64,000 nucleotides of DNA from Petrosia ficiformis (Eukaryota; Porifera; Demospongiae; Haplosclerida; Petrosiidae). A program made the translations under genes and the position numbers. Shown here in pieces: positions 53,804 to 63,871 of this stretch (positions are counted from its first letter, which is position 1; every line of letters starts with the position of its first letter). The stretch spans positions 9,134,001-9,198,000 of the forward strand of contig OX345636.1 of NCBI GenBank assembly GCA_947044365.1, in the 5' to 3' direction. The notes below the pieces were generated by a model. It was given only the letters and a program-made list of their open reading frames with translations, was not told where the DNA came from and searched no databases.

Positions 53804-54826
53804 ATACCACAAGTAACATTATTATTATAATTATTTAGCTGCATATCCATTATAAAGTATGTATGTGATGAACATGGATGTGTGTAAGGTGAAGAATATC
53901 TTAATCACAGGTTCGTCCACAGCATTCTAGTATTTCACAGCATTTGTAACAATCGTACTTATTTTGCATTATTTACTAAACCATGACATTCTACAATCAC
54001 CTCTACTGTTACAAATAATATCTCACAAATTAAACTACTATACTAGTACAGTACATAATTAAGTTGTACTATACCTGTTACAGGTAGGTGGCAAAACTCT
54101 ACTGTAAACATAACATTACACAGGTAATGTGGAATTATTATACATGCAGTGAGTATAGTAATATTGAATAGCATTTTAATAGAGAATATATAAACACTAG
54201 GTAGTGGCTATTTCTCCGGCGGGTGTGCTTATGCTTATACTCAGATATAATGAGTACTGTTATATAATTATTATTGACGAAGAAGGCAACTCACAGTTAA
54301 CAATGTTGGGAGGTGAATAAGGCTTACAATATCAACTACTCGTGTTCAGAGTGAAATCCTACCTTCCAAGTGCCCCTAGGATAGAAGGGCATGTGTATAA
54401 ACTATAAAACCACTGTTAGATCTCTAGCTAAATCAATTAACATTATTATTACATGAATTACATGTTATATCATATTGCCTTAACACAAACACATGTACAG
54501 AGATTATAAATCTTCCGCCTTTCAAAAAAATATAATTATAAGTATACATGAATGAAATTAAGTTCGTAATAATTTTTTAAAGTTTGTAATAATAATTCTA
54601 TTCAGAAAAACTACTTCCAAAATATACATTGCACTTATCTGATCCTTTTAAATGGATTAGGCAAATAGCCAGCTATTGTTTCAAAAACTTTATCTGCATG
54701 TGTTATAAAGAACGATTTTTTAATGTAAATTATACTATGATAAATTTTCCACATTATTACAATATATATACATTATAACACTAAGTATCTTAATTGATGT
54801 GAGACAACATGCAACATAACATTTAC
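53804..54826. other. spacer, no gene recognised
   Basis: AT-rich DNA without a recognisable frame, RNA or element. Confidence 0.4.
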
Positions 54827-54966
54827 CAGTGGCATGAATTGAGTAGGCATATCAATGCATGGTGGTGCAAGTGATGCCCTTAGTTGGAGTTTGATGTCGA
54901 CACAGTGCATGTCACCAGTGCCAAACATAGTAGTGATGGACCCCAGGGCAAAAATTATAATGCATA
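54827..54966 (-). pseudogene. possible internal exon of a hAT-like transposase relic
   Basis: An open minus-strand frame, ending at a donor (CTG then GTAAAT, phase 0), reads MFGTGDMHCVDIKLQLRASL then APPCIDMPTQFMPL. A short MPTxF segment followed by LxDEWRxL (the exon at 51508-51377) is how I recall related ZBED/hAT-like proteins. The acceptor proposed at 54967 is weak. Low certainty. Confidence 0.28.
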
Positions 54967-56774
54967 CTCAATACCTTGCACTTAATAAAGTGTGCTCTAT
55001 TATTTATGCTCACATTTAAACTGTTATTGTAATGAGAACGACATTAAATCAACAGAACTAAACTTAATCTGTTCTTACAAATTCATTGGCTATTAAAATA
55101 CTGATATCAGTTTCATAAGCCAGAGATTTGTTGACAAGCAGTGATCAGTCTCATGCAAATATTTACTGTAGGGGCTCTTGCTTTCTGTGTATGCCATGTA
55201 TTTAACTTTGCCAAAAGTCTTACTTTTCATGCATACAACAGCAAATAAATGTACAATATGGAATTGACAGGAAGCCTTTTTAATTATCAAATGGGAGTAT
55301 TAATTGGCCTAAATACTTTTCAATCGATTTGATGTTAGAGCTACTCAATTTCAGAATCTCAGCCACTAACAATGAAGAATTTCAGAATAATTCAGTCATA
55401 CGCTTATAGCTATAGACACATATAGAGACTCATTGGACTGTTATAAGATGTCAATTATCCACAATTGTCGCTAGAGTGCAGTAGCACTGTGCCTTGCCAT
55501 GATACACCATTCTAATAGTCTACTTGTTTCTTTCTTTTTTTTGGAAAACAATTACGGAGAGAAAGAAGTTTCTTTTCATTTTAGAATTTATTTGGGTAAT
55601 CTCACCGCTCTTTTTCTGTACAAAATTGATTCTAAGGCTGTAACTAGTCCAAACTGGAAATAGCTATCATTAATTAGTGGGTCATCATCCTTTTGTAGAA
55701 TATTCCAAACATCTTTGAGCATTCCAATGTATATTTCCATCACAAAATTAGAATAAATCTGATTCACAAACCTTTTATACCTCGCCATATTGAATTCAAA
55801 TTACAGCAATTGGGTATTTTTTCAATGTTTGCTATAGTAGAAAACATCATTCATACAGTAGTGAATAAAGTATCACTGAACATAAATTAACATAGTACTG
55901 CCTATGTTGAATACAATTGTTATTAATCCTCACTCACAAAGGCGGAGGAGGGTTACTGTAACCATTTTGTCTGTCTGTTCAGCTATCTGCCTATTAGCAC
56001 ATTTTCTGCAAAACTATGAACATTGGCACTTCAAAAGAATTACACTATTAGACTTCAAATCATACAAGTACATAGTATTTACAGGCAGCTTTTTAATAAA
56101 AACCTTTTGGTTCAATAAAGTTATGACAATGTTTACAACTCACAGTTGCTGTTTCACAACTTCAGAAGACTTCTGGTAACCAAAAGAATGCATGGAAACA
56201 CAACTCATCTTATTAGATGCTACATTGACTGGATAGGTCTTATGCAGAGCATTATTTAGGATATGCAGGCACGAGAAAATTAGAAACAAAGTGAAAAATT
56301 CAGGAATCCAAGTAAGTAACTCATCTTGTTTGAAAGCTATCACTCTCGAAACACTGCTTAAAATCAAGCAAAGTTGAAGCTATGTCCAAATATTTCATAT
56401 ATTTTTATAAACATGATCTACATGTGAAAGTTGTTTTTGTGGAGGTCTTTCACCATGAGTGCTGTCATCTGATAATGCAGTTTGAATTGGAATACAGTAT
56501 ATGAAAATACACACAATTATAATCATCATAATTTTACGACATGCAAACTGAATGAAGTATTGTACCCTTAAAATTATCTACTACTACTGTATACTAGTAT
56601 ACTACTATTATAATTATATATTCAATTTGGGGACTTAGTTAATATGAAAAGTTAGTAGTTCAGATCTTGTAAGCAAGAGAATATAATTATAGATAAAAGG
56701 ATAGGAATTGCAGACAAAGAAATTATGAATTAAACTTAGAATTCAGCTAACACAAAAAGATTTTGTAGACCAAC
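54967..56774. other. spacer, no gene recognised
   Basis: AT-rich. A 66-codon minus-strand frame from 55788 to 55588 exists but resembles nothing I know and has no supporting context. The 3' exons of the micro-exon gene, if it ends on this side, should lie here or further left; none could be identified. Confidence 0.35.
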
Positions 56775-59700
56775 CTTTCAACTCTTGCGATTCAATTTCC
56801 CACTTTTCTATTAAAATAAATAAATAAATGCTATGAAAATAATAGCTATAATGTGCATTTATGACATAAACATATACAGTATACAAAAATATAGACTTCT
56901 GGTCACAAAAATGTAGTGTACACAGTAACTTCACTCCAACAACGTAATAACTTTTTATTAATTTGCCAAGTTTTTACTCGCTGACAGTAAGGCATTTTCA
57001 TTTTTAGTTAACTAAACTATTACAGGTCTACTGTAATAATTATAGCTGAAAATGTGCCTATAATGGGGACGTATAGTTAGTAAAGGTAAAACTAAAATAA
57101 GCCCATTGATATTATGATAATTAAACTACAACTAAGCTAAAACTTTGAGAAACTAGTCGTACTATAAACTAAAACAACACTAAATGTAATGCACACTGAA
57201 CACAATACCCATTATAAAGTTCTCATGCATTTGTATAGCAACGTATAAAATTGTCTTACAAAAGTTTATTTGTTTTATTTGTGGATCAGTCATTGTATAC
57301 AAGGATGTTGCATCATTTTGGAGAGTTAATCAAGTTAAAGGAATACTTTTTCTCCATAAATTGTGTGAACTAGTATGTCATTATATCCTTTTATATAATT
57401 CCCTTTGATGTTAAACCTCTAATGAGGGATATATATATGAAAAAATTAATCTCAGATCATAGTATGAACTGGGATTTATTTTGTATAGTGGAAACCACAA
57501 ACAAGTCTTAGACGACCTAAATTTTGTGCAGTGTCATTGTGGGTTCACTTCCTGAAGACAGTAATTCAGTTATGAAGATATTTTGAATGTTGTGACACAG
57601 CAGATTCAACTATGAACACAATTTAAATACAATGACGCAGCAAAATTATCTATGAATATGGTTTATAATGGTTATACACCTATTTCATGCTATTTAGCAT
57701 CCTTTGGGCTTCACCCTAGGGATCTATATAGCATGAATCCCTCCAAGTAGGTGTGTAACCTATATTGATTATGTGCCAACATAGATATACTAGCTTGCCA
57801 AATGATGATTTTCTCTGTGGAAATACTGTATACCTGGGGGTAGATTAATTGTCCCATCTTCACATCATATAGTTGTGGTTAGAGTTAATTTAATTGGCAA
57901 ATTGTTTTCAACTCCACATTTAACAAAATTCAACACTTTCCAAAGAAACTCACTATAAGATTTAATGTTTTATTATATCGTTATCATGAAAGACTTCTAT
58001 CAAATCTGCTATTAATAAAAATATGATTACTGAAATTGTAGACAATGCAATTTGTAACTAATATGAAGACAAGACTTCAGAAGGAAGCAAAACATCCTAC
58101 CATTAAAATTAATTATTTGGTTATTTTATCGAAAAGCTACCTAAATTTGGCATGTATGAGAAGTAAAACGGGACCTGTATTTTGGATATTGAAGTTATGA
58201 AAAATTACATATTTATAATGGCCGATTGCAAATAGCAAATATCAGTCAAAATTATTTTGTGCAACAAGTCTGGTATATTATATACACACATTGAGCTCTA
58301 TTAATTCAACCAACCTCTCAGTTGCTGCAATTCAGAATCATAATCGTCTGGAGGTAGAGAAAGACCAATAATAATTTATTTATGATTTATTACTACTTGT
58401 TACTACATGGCAATAAGAACTACAAGACTTAGTGCATGCAATTTGACTACAAAATGTAACCCTATAAAACTTATGAAAACCATGCATCCTTGCAGTCTGA
58501 CATTCAAAACACATCATGAGCTCCATTGATTTCACCAACCTGTTAGTAGCTGCAATTTAGCATCATAATAGTCTATAGATAGAAAAACAGAAACTAAACT
58601 GAAAATAAAATTAAGATCATGTATAAATATTGTGCCTAAAACTTTAACATTCAATATTTGTGTGGAAACATTGATCCAACCGCCAGACATTTTGACCTAT
58701 TTTCATCACTCTTGTCCTGCTCCCCATACATGTACACTACTTCATTTTACATGATGGTCAACAGGGATAGAATCTATACATGTCTGCATGGTATATATAC
58801 ACACATTGAGTTCTATTAACTCCACCAACCTCTAAGTCGCTGCAATTTAGAATCATAATCATCTGGAGGTAAAGAAATAGAAATTAAACTGAAAATAAAA
58901 TTACGATCATAACTTAACATGCACTAATAATAATTTATTTATGATTTATTACTACTTGCTACTACATGGCAATAAAAACTACAAGAACACTTAGTGCATG
59001 CAATTTGACTTCAAATTGTCACCCTATAAAACTTATGAATATCATGCATCCTTGCAGTCTGACATTCAAAACACATCATGAGCTCCATTGACTTCACCAA
59101 CCTGTTATTTGCTTCAATTCATCATAATTGTCTATAGATAGAAAAACAAATACTAAACCGAAAATTAATTTAAGATCATATTTAAATATTGCGCCTAAAA
59201 CTTTAAATTCAATATTTGTGTGGAAACATTGAACCAATACTACTTGCTACTACATGGCAATAAAAACTACAAGAAGACTTAGTGCATGCAATTTGACTTC
59301 AAATTGTCACCCTATAAAACTTATGAATATCATGCATCCTTGCAGTCTGACATTCAAAACACATCATGAGCTCCATTGACTTCACCAACCTGTTATTTGC
59401 TTCAATTCATCATAATTGACTATAGATAGAAAAACAAATACTAAACTGAAAATTAAATTAAGATCATATTTAAATATTGCGCCTAAAACTTTAACATTCA
59501 ATATTTGTGTGGAAACATTGATCCAACTGGCAGACATTTTGACCTATTTTCATCACTCTTGTCCTGCTCCCCATACATGTACACTACTTCATTTTACATG
59601 ATGGTCAACAGGGATAGACAAGTCTGCATGGTATATATATACACACATTGAGCTCTATTAACTCCACCAACCTCTAAGTCGCTGCAATTTAGAATCATAA

Positions 59701-60258
59701 TCATCTGGAGGTAAAGAAATAGAAATTAAACTGAAAATAAAATTACGATCATAACTTAACATGCACTAATAATAATTTATTTATGATTTATTACTACTTG
59801 CTACTACATGGCAATAAAAACTACAAGAACACTTAGTGCATGCAATTTGACTTCAAATTGTCACCCTATAAAACTTATGAATATCATGCATCCTTGCAGT
59901 CTGACATTCAAAACACATCATGAGCTCCATTGACTTCACCAACCTGTTATTTGCTTCAATTCATCATAATTGACTATAGATAGAAAAACAAATACTAAAC
60001 TGAAAATTAAATTAAGATCATATTTAAATATTGCGCCTAAAACTTTAACATTCAATATTTGTGTGGAAACATTGAACCAACTGGCAGACATTTTGACCTA
60101 TTTTCATCACTCTTGTCCTGCTCCCCATACATGTACACTACTTCATTTTACATGATGGTCAACAGGGATAGACAAGTCTGCATGGTATATATATACACAC
60201 ATTGAGCTCTATTAACTCCACCAACCTCTAAGTTGCTGCAATTTAGAATCATAATCAT
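56775..60258 (-). CDS. tandem array of nine 30-33-nt phase-1 micro-exons (partial gene)
   Basis: On the minus strand, in transcription order: 60258-60226, 59973-59944, 59704-59672, 59419-59390, 59131-59102, 58862-58830, 58572-58540, 58347-58315, 56807-56775. Each follows an acceptor (such as TTTCTTTACCTCCAG or TTTTTCTATCTATAG) and ends in AG before GTTGGT. Each has 2+30+1 nt (or 2+27+1), so any number can be joined or skipped without changing frame. Type a encodes DYDSKLQQLR preceded by Asp; type b encodes NYDELKQIT; the last is EKWEIESQELK. An 11-residue period with Leu/Ile spacing fits a hendecad coiled coil. Eight exons are spaced at about 280 bp, arranged as a-b dimers repeated at 554 bp. 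The 5' end is cut off by a repeat relic at 60.4-60.6 kb, and the 3' end was not found. No protein family is recognised; splicing is predicted, not shown. Confidence 0.55.
57288..57345 (+). repeat. R1 repeat family, short worn relic
   Basis: TTGTATACAAGGATGTTGCA, TCATTTTGGAGAGTTAATCA follows the R1 stretch TTGTATACGTAGTTAAGGAA, GTTGCGTCATTCCCGGGGGC. It lies in the long gap between the last two micro-exons. Confidence 0.4.
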
Positions 60259-60420
60259 CTGGAGGTAAAGAAACAGAATTTAAACTGAAAATAAAATTAT
60301 GATCATAACTTAAAACATGCACTAATAATAGATTTATTACTACTTGTTACTACATGGCAATAAGAACTACAAGAAGACTTAGTGCATGCAATTTCACTAT
60401 AAATTGTAAATGTTGTATAT
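58250..60420. repeat. tandem segmental repeat, about 554-bp unit, four partial copies
   Basis: Blocks such as TTGACTTCAAATTGTCACCC, CAGTCTGACATTCAAAACAC and ATGATGGTCAACAGGGATAG recur at a spacing of 554 bp with near identity between 59240-59790 and 59794-60345, and with more changes further left. Each unit contains one type-a and one type-b micro-exon, plus part of the GGTGTGGAAAC MITE, so the MITE was present before the duplication. Confidence 0.92.
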
Positions 60421-60439
60421 ATATATGTTACTTTATAAA

Positions 60440-60600
60440 CGTTCTCACACAGATTTTGGAATACTTTAGCTAGAACAGCTATTAACTGCAGTTTCTACAA
60501 AAACGGCTCAGCAGAGCTTGAGCACATGTTCTTTTATGCCATACCCATTACTTGACAAGCCCTGGAATGATACAACTTCCTAAAATACGTACATACCAAA
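60440..60600 (-). repeat. R1 repeat family, worn relic (reverse)
   Basis: GAGCTTGAGCACATGTTCTT, TTATGCCATACCCATTACTT, GACAAGCCCTGGAATGATAC, AACTTCCTAAAATACGTACA track R1 in reverse. It interrupts the upstream end of the micro-exon tandem array. Confidence 0.55.
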
Positions 60601-60811
60601 AACAAGCTTGTTAAAATAACTAATTTATTGGTTACAATGCAAAAAAAAACAGTTAAATCAACTAATTTAGTGCGTAGTACAGTTGCAAGGATTTAACAAT
60701 TAGTTGGTTGTTCAGAATACATACATCTTACACCACAGATACTTTGTACTAATTATATTCAATTATAGTAGAATCACTATAATTTTAGGGTGCTGTCTAC
60801 TCATACTGTAT

Positions 60812-60896
60812 AACAGGAATTTTTCGAGGTATTTATATTTCGCGAATGAAGCTAAAAATAGCATTCGCGAATGTTAATTTCGCGAATTCAGAGAGA
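60812..60896. repeat. TTTCGCGAAT palindromic segment upstream of the HIRAN gene
   Basis: ATATTTCGCGAATGAAGC, ATAGCATTCGCGAATG and TTAATTTCGCGAATTCAG contain three TTCGCGAA or ATTCGCGAAT palindromes in 85 bp. It may be a small MITE or the 5' terminal region of an element carrying the HIRAN-ULP1 gene. Confidence 0.5.
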
Positions 60897-60950
60897 TGCA
60901 GGTGTAAGCCACGCCTACAACAATGAACAAATCGTCTGTTTTAATCCCGC

Positions 60951-61985
60951 ATGTGTACTCGTTTGCAGGCAATGGAGAGGTTTTCACTCAACTCCTGTGT
61001 TCGTGGACATCATGTCTACAAAAATGTGTGGACACCACAAATTGGTGAAACGCTGTTGTGTCAGCCAGAATTTGGGAACGTTATGGATCCATATGCAGTT
61101 GCCATCATAACTGGAGATGAAGTAATCGTCGGCCATGTTCCCAGGAAAATCTCTGCCATGTGTCACCTTTTCCTGAGGCGCGGTGGGCACATAGCATGCC
61201 AAGTAACTGGTCATAGGCAATTTTCAGCAGATTTGACTCAAGGAGGTCTTGAAGTACCATGTTCTCTGGTGTTTGTTGGAGCAGAGAAGGAAATTTGCAA
61301 AGTCAAAAGGTTGAGCAGTGCTGCCTCGGATATAACCATAGCCGTAGAGCCACCAGAAAAAAAGGCTAAAACAAGTAATCAAAGGTCAGCTGCTGCCATT
61401 GATATTTCAGAGCAGTATGATAGGTGTAAAGCATCATCTGAGTCAAGTGTTTGGATAAAAGTTGATGGTCATTTGCTGACATTATCGGATGAAAAGGATT
61501 TACTTAACAACAAAAAGTTGAATGATCGTCACATCAATTTGGCTCAAAGATTATTGAGTAAACAGTTCCCTGATATTGAGGGATTAGGCCACACTCTTTT
61601 TCAGAGCAAACCACCAATTAAAAGCATATCAAATGGTCTACAAATTGTTTTTGATCGAGAGAATCACTGGATTGTAGCCAGTAGCCTATCTTGTGATAGC
61701 CACACTATACAGGTTTATGACTCACTATATCCCATGGTCAATGAAGCTTCAAAAAAAGTAATGCTCAATTTATTCGAAGGGAGTAGAAGAAAAATTGTTC
61801 AAGTGAATGTGCAAAAGCAACTAGGTGGACAGGACTGCGGCCTGTTTGCTATTGGTATATCAACGGCCTTGCTTAATAACATTGATGTAACAACAATCCA
61901 ATTTAATCAGCATGAAATGAGACACCATCTACATGACTGTTTCAATGCTGGACTAATATCTCCATTTCCATCAAGAAAAGTCTAA
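60951..61985 (+). CDS. HIRAN domain plus ULP1-like cysteine protease, single exon
   Basis: One open frame of 344 residues; Met8 (60972) is an equally good start. Residues about 15-110 form a HIRAN domain (GHHVYKNVWTPQIGETLLCQ, DPYAVAIITGDEVIVGHVPR, FLRRGGHIACQVTG), a module that binds 3' single-strand DNA ends in HLTF/Rad5. A Lys-rich linker (EPPEKKAKT) resembles a nuclear signal. Residues about 180-325 match the C48/ULP1 peptidase fold: His in ENHWIVAS, Asp in QVYDSLYP, Gln and Cys in QKQLGGQDCGLFAIG, so the catalytic set appears complete. Such fusions occur in multicopy, intronless genes of cnidarians and sponges and are probably transposon-encoded; ULP1 modules travel with several DNA transposon groups. 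A pogo-type DDE fragment lies 200 bp downstream in the opposite orientation. Substrate (SUMO-like or other) unknown. Confidence 0.85.
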   Translation: MCTRLQAMERFSLNSCVRGHHVYKNVWTPQIGETLLCQPEFGNVMDPYAVAIITGDEVIVGHVPRKISAMCHLFLRRGGHIACQVTGHRQFSADLTQGGLEVPCSLVFVGAEKEICKVKRLSSAASDITIAVEPPEKKAKTSNQRSAAAIDISEQYDRCKASSESSVWIKVDGHLLTLSDEKDLLNNKKLNDRHINLAQRLLSKQFPDIEGLGHTLFQSKPPIKSISNGLQIVFDRENHWIVASSLSCDSHTIQVYDSLYPMVNEASKKVMLNLFEGSRRKIVQVNVQKQLGGQDCGLFAIGISTALLNNIDVTTIQFNQHEMRHHLHDCFNAGLISPFPSRKV

Positions 61986-62187
61986 TCATACAACTAACAT
62001 CATGCTGTAAATCAGTTTATCAAAAATTGAATTCATTACTTTTAATTAATATAATTTTTCTTAAAACATTCATTAACTTAATGACTTACATTTTTTTTTA
62101 TTAATAATACTATTATTTCAAGTTCTTTGTTATAATAAACTTAACTATTCTGTTCACTTCAACTTTCATCTTGAAACTTATTCTTTA

Positions 62188-62484
62188 TCAAAACAGTATT
62201 CCAGCCTCTCTGTAACCATTGATTGTAATGGTTGGATTATCTTTGAGGTAATTGTGCAAAGCAATCAACCATTTAGCACCTAGTGGTTTAACAATTGACA
62301 TAGAAAGATCAACAGATTGGAATCCTCCATCCTTCATTTGCTTGCAGACTTGATCTGAATACCACTGTTGGAATTGCCTTCTGAGAAATTCCTTTGCCGA
62401 TTTGTTCACGCTAATATCAAGTGGTTGAAGTTGGTCTGTACAATGAGCGGGAACAATCACTATGCGTGCGTATATGGTTGTCAT
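62188..62484 (-). pseudogene. C-terminal fragment of a pogo/Tigger-type DDE transposase
   Basis: The frame reads IVIVPAHCTDQLQPLDISVN, KSAKEFLRRQFQQWYSDQV, then IVKPLGAKWLIALHNYLKDN and INGYREAGI before the stop. VPxxCTDxLQPLDxSVNKxFK is the region around the last catalytic Asp and the following helices of the DDE_1 superfamily endonuclease. The first two catalytic Asp residues and the DNA-binding part are missing. The frame simply begins at Met in TTIYARIVIVPAH, next to a 46-bp tandem repeat. It is therefore a broken copy or a last exon whose upstream exons were not recognised. Confidence 0.75.
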
Positions 62485-62507
62485 CTATGGAACGCCAAAT
62501 ACGACAA

Positions 62508-62645
62508 AAATCGATTCACAATTGTCGTTTGTAAATAATTGATTGTCGATCTTTAATAATCGATTGTCGTTTGTAAATAATCGATCATCGATCATTTTAA
62601 ATCGATTGTCGTTTGTAAATAATCGATCGTCGATCTTTAACATCC
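62508..62645. repeat. minisatellite of about 46-bp units containing ATCGAT words
   Basis: About three units built from GATTGTCGTTTGTAAATAAT and CGATCATCGATC/TTTAA, at the truncated side of the pogo fragment. Confidence 0.85.
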
Positions 62646-62689
62646 TATCACTCCATACATGACCCCAAATTTGAATGAACTTACCAGAT

Positions 62690-63029
62690 CCTCCCCCTCT
62701 TCACCGCCATGAGGACGGATGGGGAGATCCCCTTTGGTAATCATGTGAGGGCTCCTTCCTCGAACTAAGACCACACCCATCCACCGCAGTCGCATGGAGT
62801 CTTATAGGTGATAATGGGTGTGGTTTCATGGGGAAGTCACGGGTTACCGAACCCCCGCCTAAACTAGCACACCCAGGTGTGCACCTACTTCCCCAAAAGG
62901 AACCCAAACATTAATTACCTACCCCTCTCCATGCAATTACTTCATACAGTATTATAGTTGCACAGTAAAGTATGCATTAAACAAATCAACCTACTACCAC
63001 ACAATTGCAATGTCGAAATTAAAATTAAG
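62690..63029. other. GC-richer flank of the tyrosine recombinase copy
   Basis: Less AT-rich than the rest, with inverted ACCACACCCAT and ATGGGTGTGGT (62769-62831). Position and composition suggest the non-coding 3' part of the element that carried the recombinase. No gene recognised. Confidence 0.35.
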
Positions 63030-63829
63030 TTAAATGTTCCCAACCAGTACTGATGACAGTGTTGCCAGGTCTTGTCTTGGAGTCCTGATGAATCTGGCAT
63101 ATGCAGATGACTGCCATCGACCCAGCATTTGGATAGTGGACTCTGGGCTGCTGTTTGGCTGCCCCAATGCGAAAACTGTGCCCAGCATAATTTGATGAGT
63201 CCAAGCCCATTTGCGACAGTGCCTCCCGGACTACTACCACCAATCTACCCCTAGTCAGAGGTGACCCATCCTGATACAAAAATAGAGGTCCCTGCTCCCT
63301 GGAACGAACCGCCAAGTAGGCTGCCATCGATTTCACTGGACACACTATGTCACGAGTTATGCCAAGATAAAGAGTGACCCCCAAACGGAATGGATCAGTC
63401 TTGCTCTGACAGATCCGCACCGACACAACTGTCGGGCGTTGAATCGAGTCTAGTGCTATGTCTGACAGTAACAGAGGTGCTGGGTTACGCACCGATGAGC
63501 CTGATGCTGAGTGGACCGTGAATTCACCAGAGCGCAGAAATCCGAAGAAGCCCAGACAGCAAGCTGCCCACAACATTTGATAGTCTGGATTCTGTTCTCT
63601 TGACCACAATGCGTGGAAACTACGTAAAATAGTGGGGGTAATTGGCAGTCGGGGTCTGGTTGGAACTGTTTGGGAGGCACGACGAATCCCCTTCAGGACA
63701 TATTCTAGTCTGGGGAATGTCCCAGGGCCAAAGGGGTCTTGGAAACCCGCACTAATCTGCAGGTGGCGGATAGCCGACACGTGGGACTTGATTGATTGGT
63801 ACTTCAGGGATTGCAAGGATAAAAATCCT
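63030..63829 (-). pseudogene. tyrosine recombinase (XerD/DIRS-like) with frameshift
   Basis: The minus-strand frame contains the N-terminal core-binding helix (SIKSHVSAIRHLQISAGF), the catalytic domain with Arg I (GFFGFLRSGEFT), the beta-strand Lys region (VRICQSKTDPFRLG) and the HxxR box (AGHSFRIGAA). After GAA the frame shifts near 63150-63165. The alternative frame then gives STIQMLGRWQSSAYARFIRT, with the conserved Trp/Tyr region, and ends at TAA (63030). A short deletion therefore separates the HxxR box from the nucleophilic Tyr, and the copy is dead as read. Recombinases of this type belong to DIRS-like retroelements or Crypton-like elements; no reverse transcriptase is seen here to decide between them. 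Its 5' side abuts a 42-bp palindrome. Confidence 0.8.
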
Positions 63830-63871
63830 CTCTCCTTTGTGGCGTTGATGCATCAACGCCACAAAGGAGAG
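63830..63871. repeat. perfect 42-bp palindrome at a gene-fragment junction
   Basis: Positions 63830-63850 (CTCTCCTTTGTGGCGTTGATG, wording split here as CTCTCCTTTGTGG and CGTTGATG) are exactly inverted at 63851-63871 with no loop. The left arm reads as the start of the recombinase frame and the right arm as part of the HECT-like frame, both on the minus strand. Confidence 0.95.

Noticed and set aside
55588..55788. A 66-codon minus-strand frame (MARYKRFVNQIYSNF...).
   Set aside because: No recognisable family and no clear splice link to the micro-exon array; could be chance in AT-rich DNA.
59416..60155. Two identical 61-codon plus-strand frames 554 bp apart.
   Set aside because: Their identity reflects the recent tandem duplication; they overlap intron and MITE sequence and resemble no protein.
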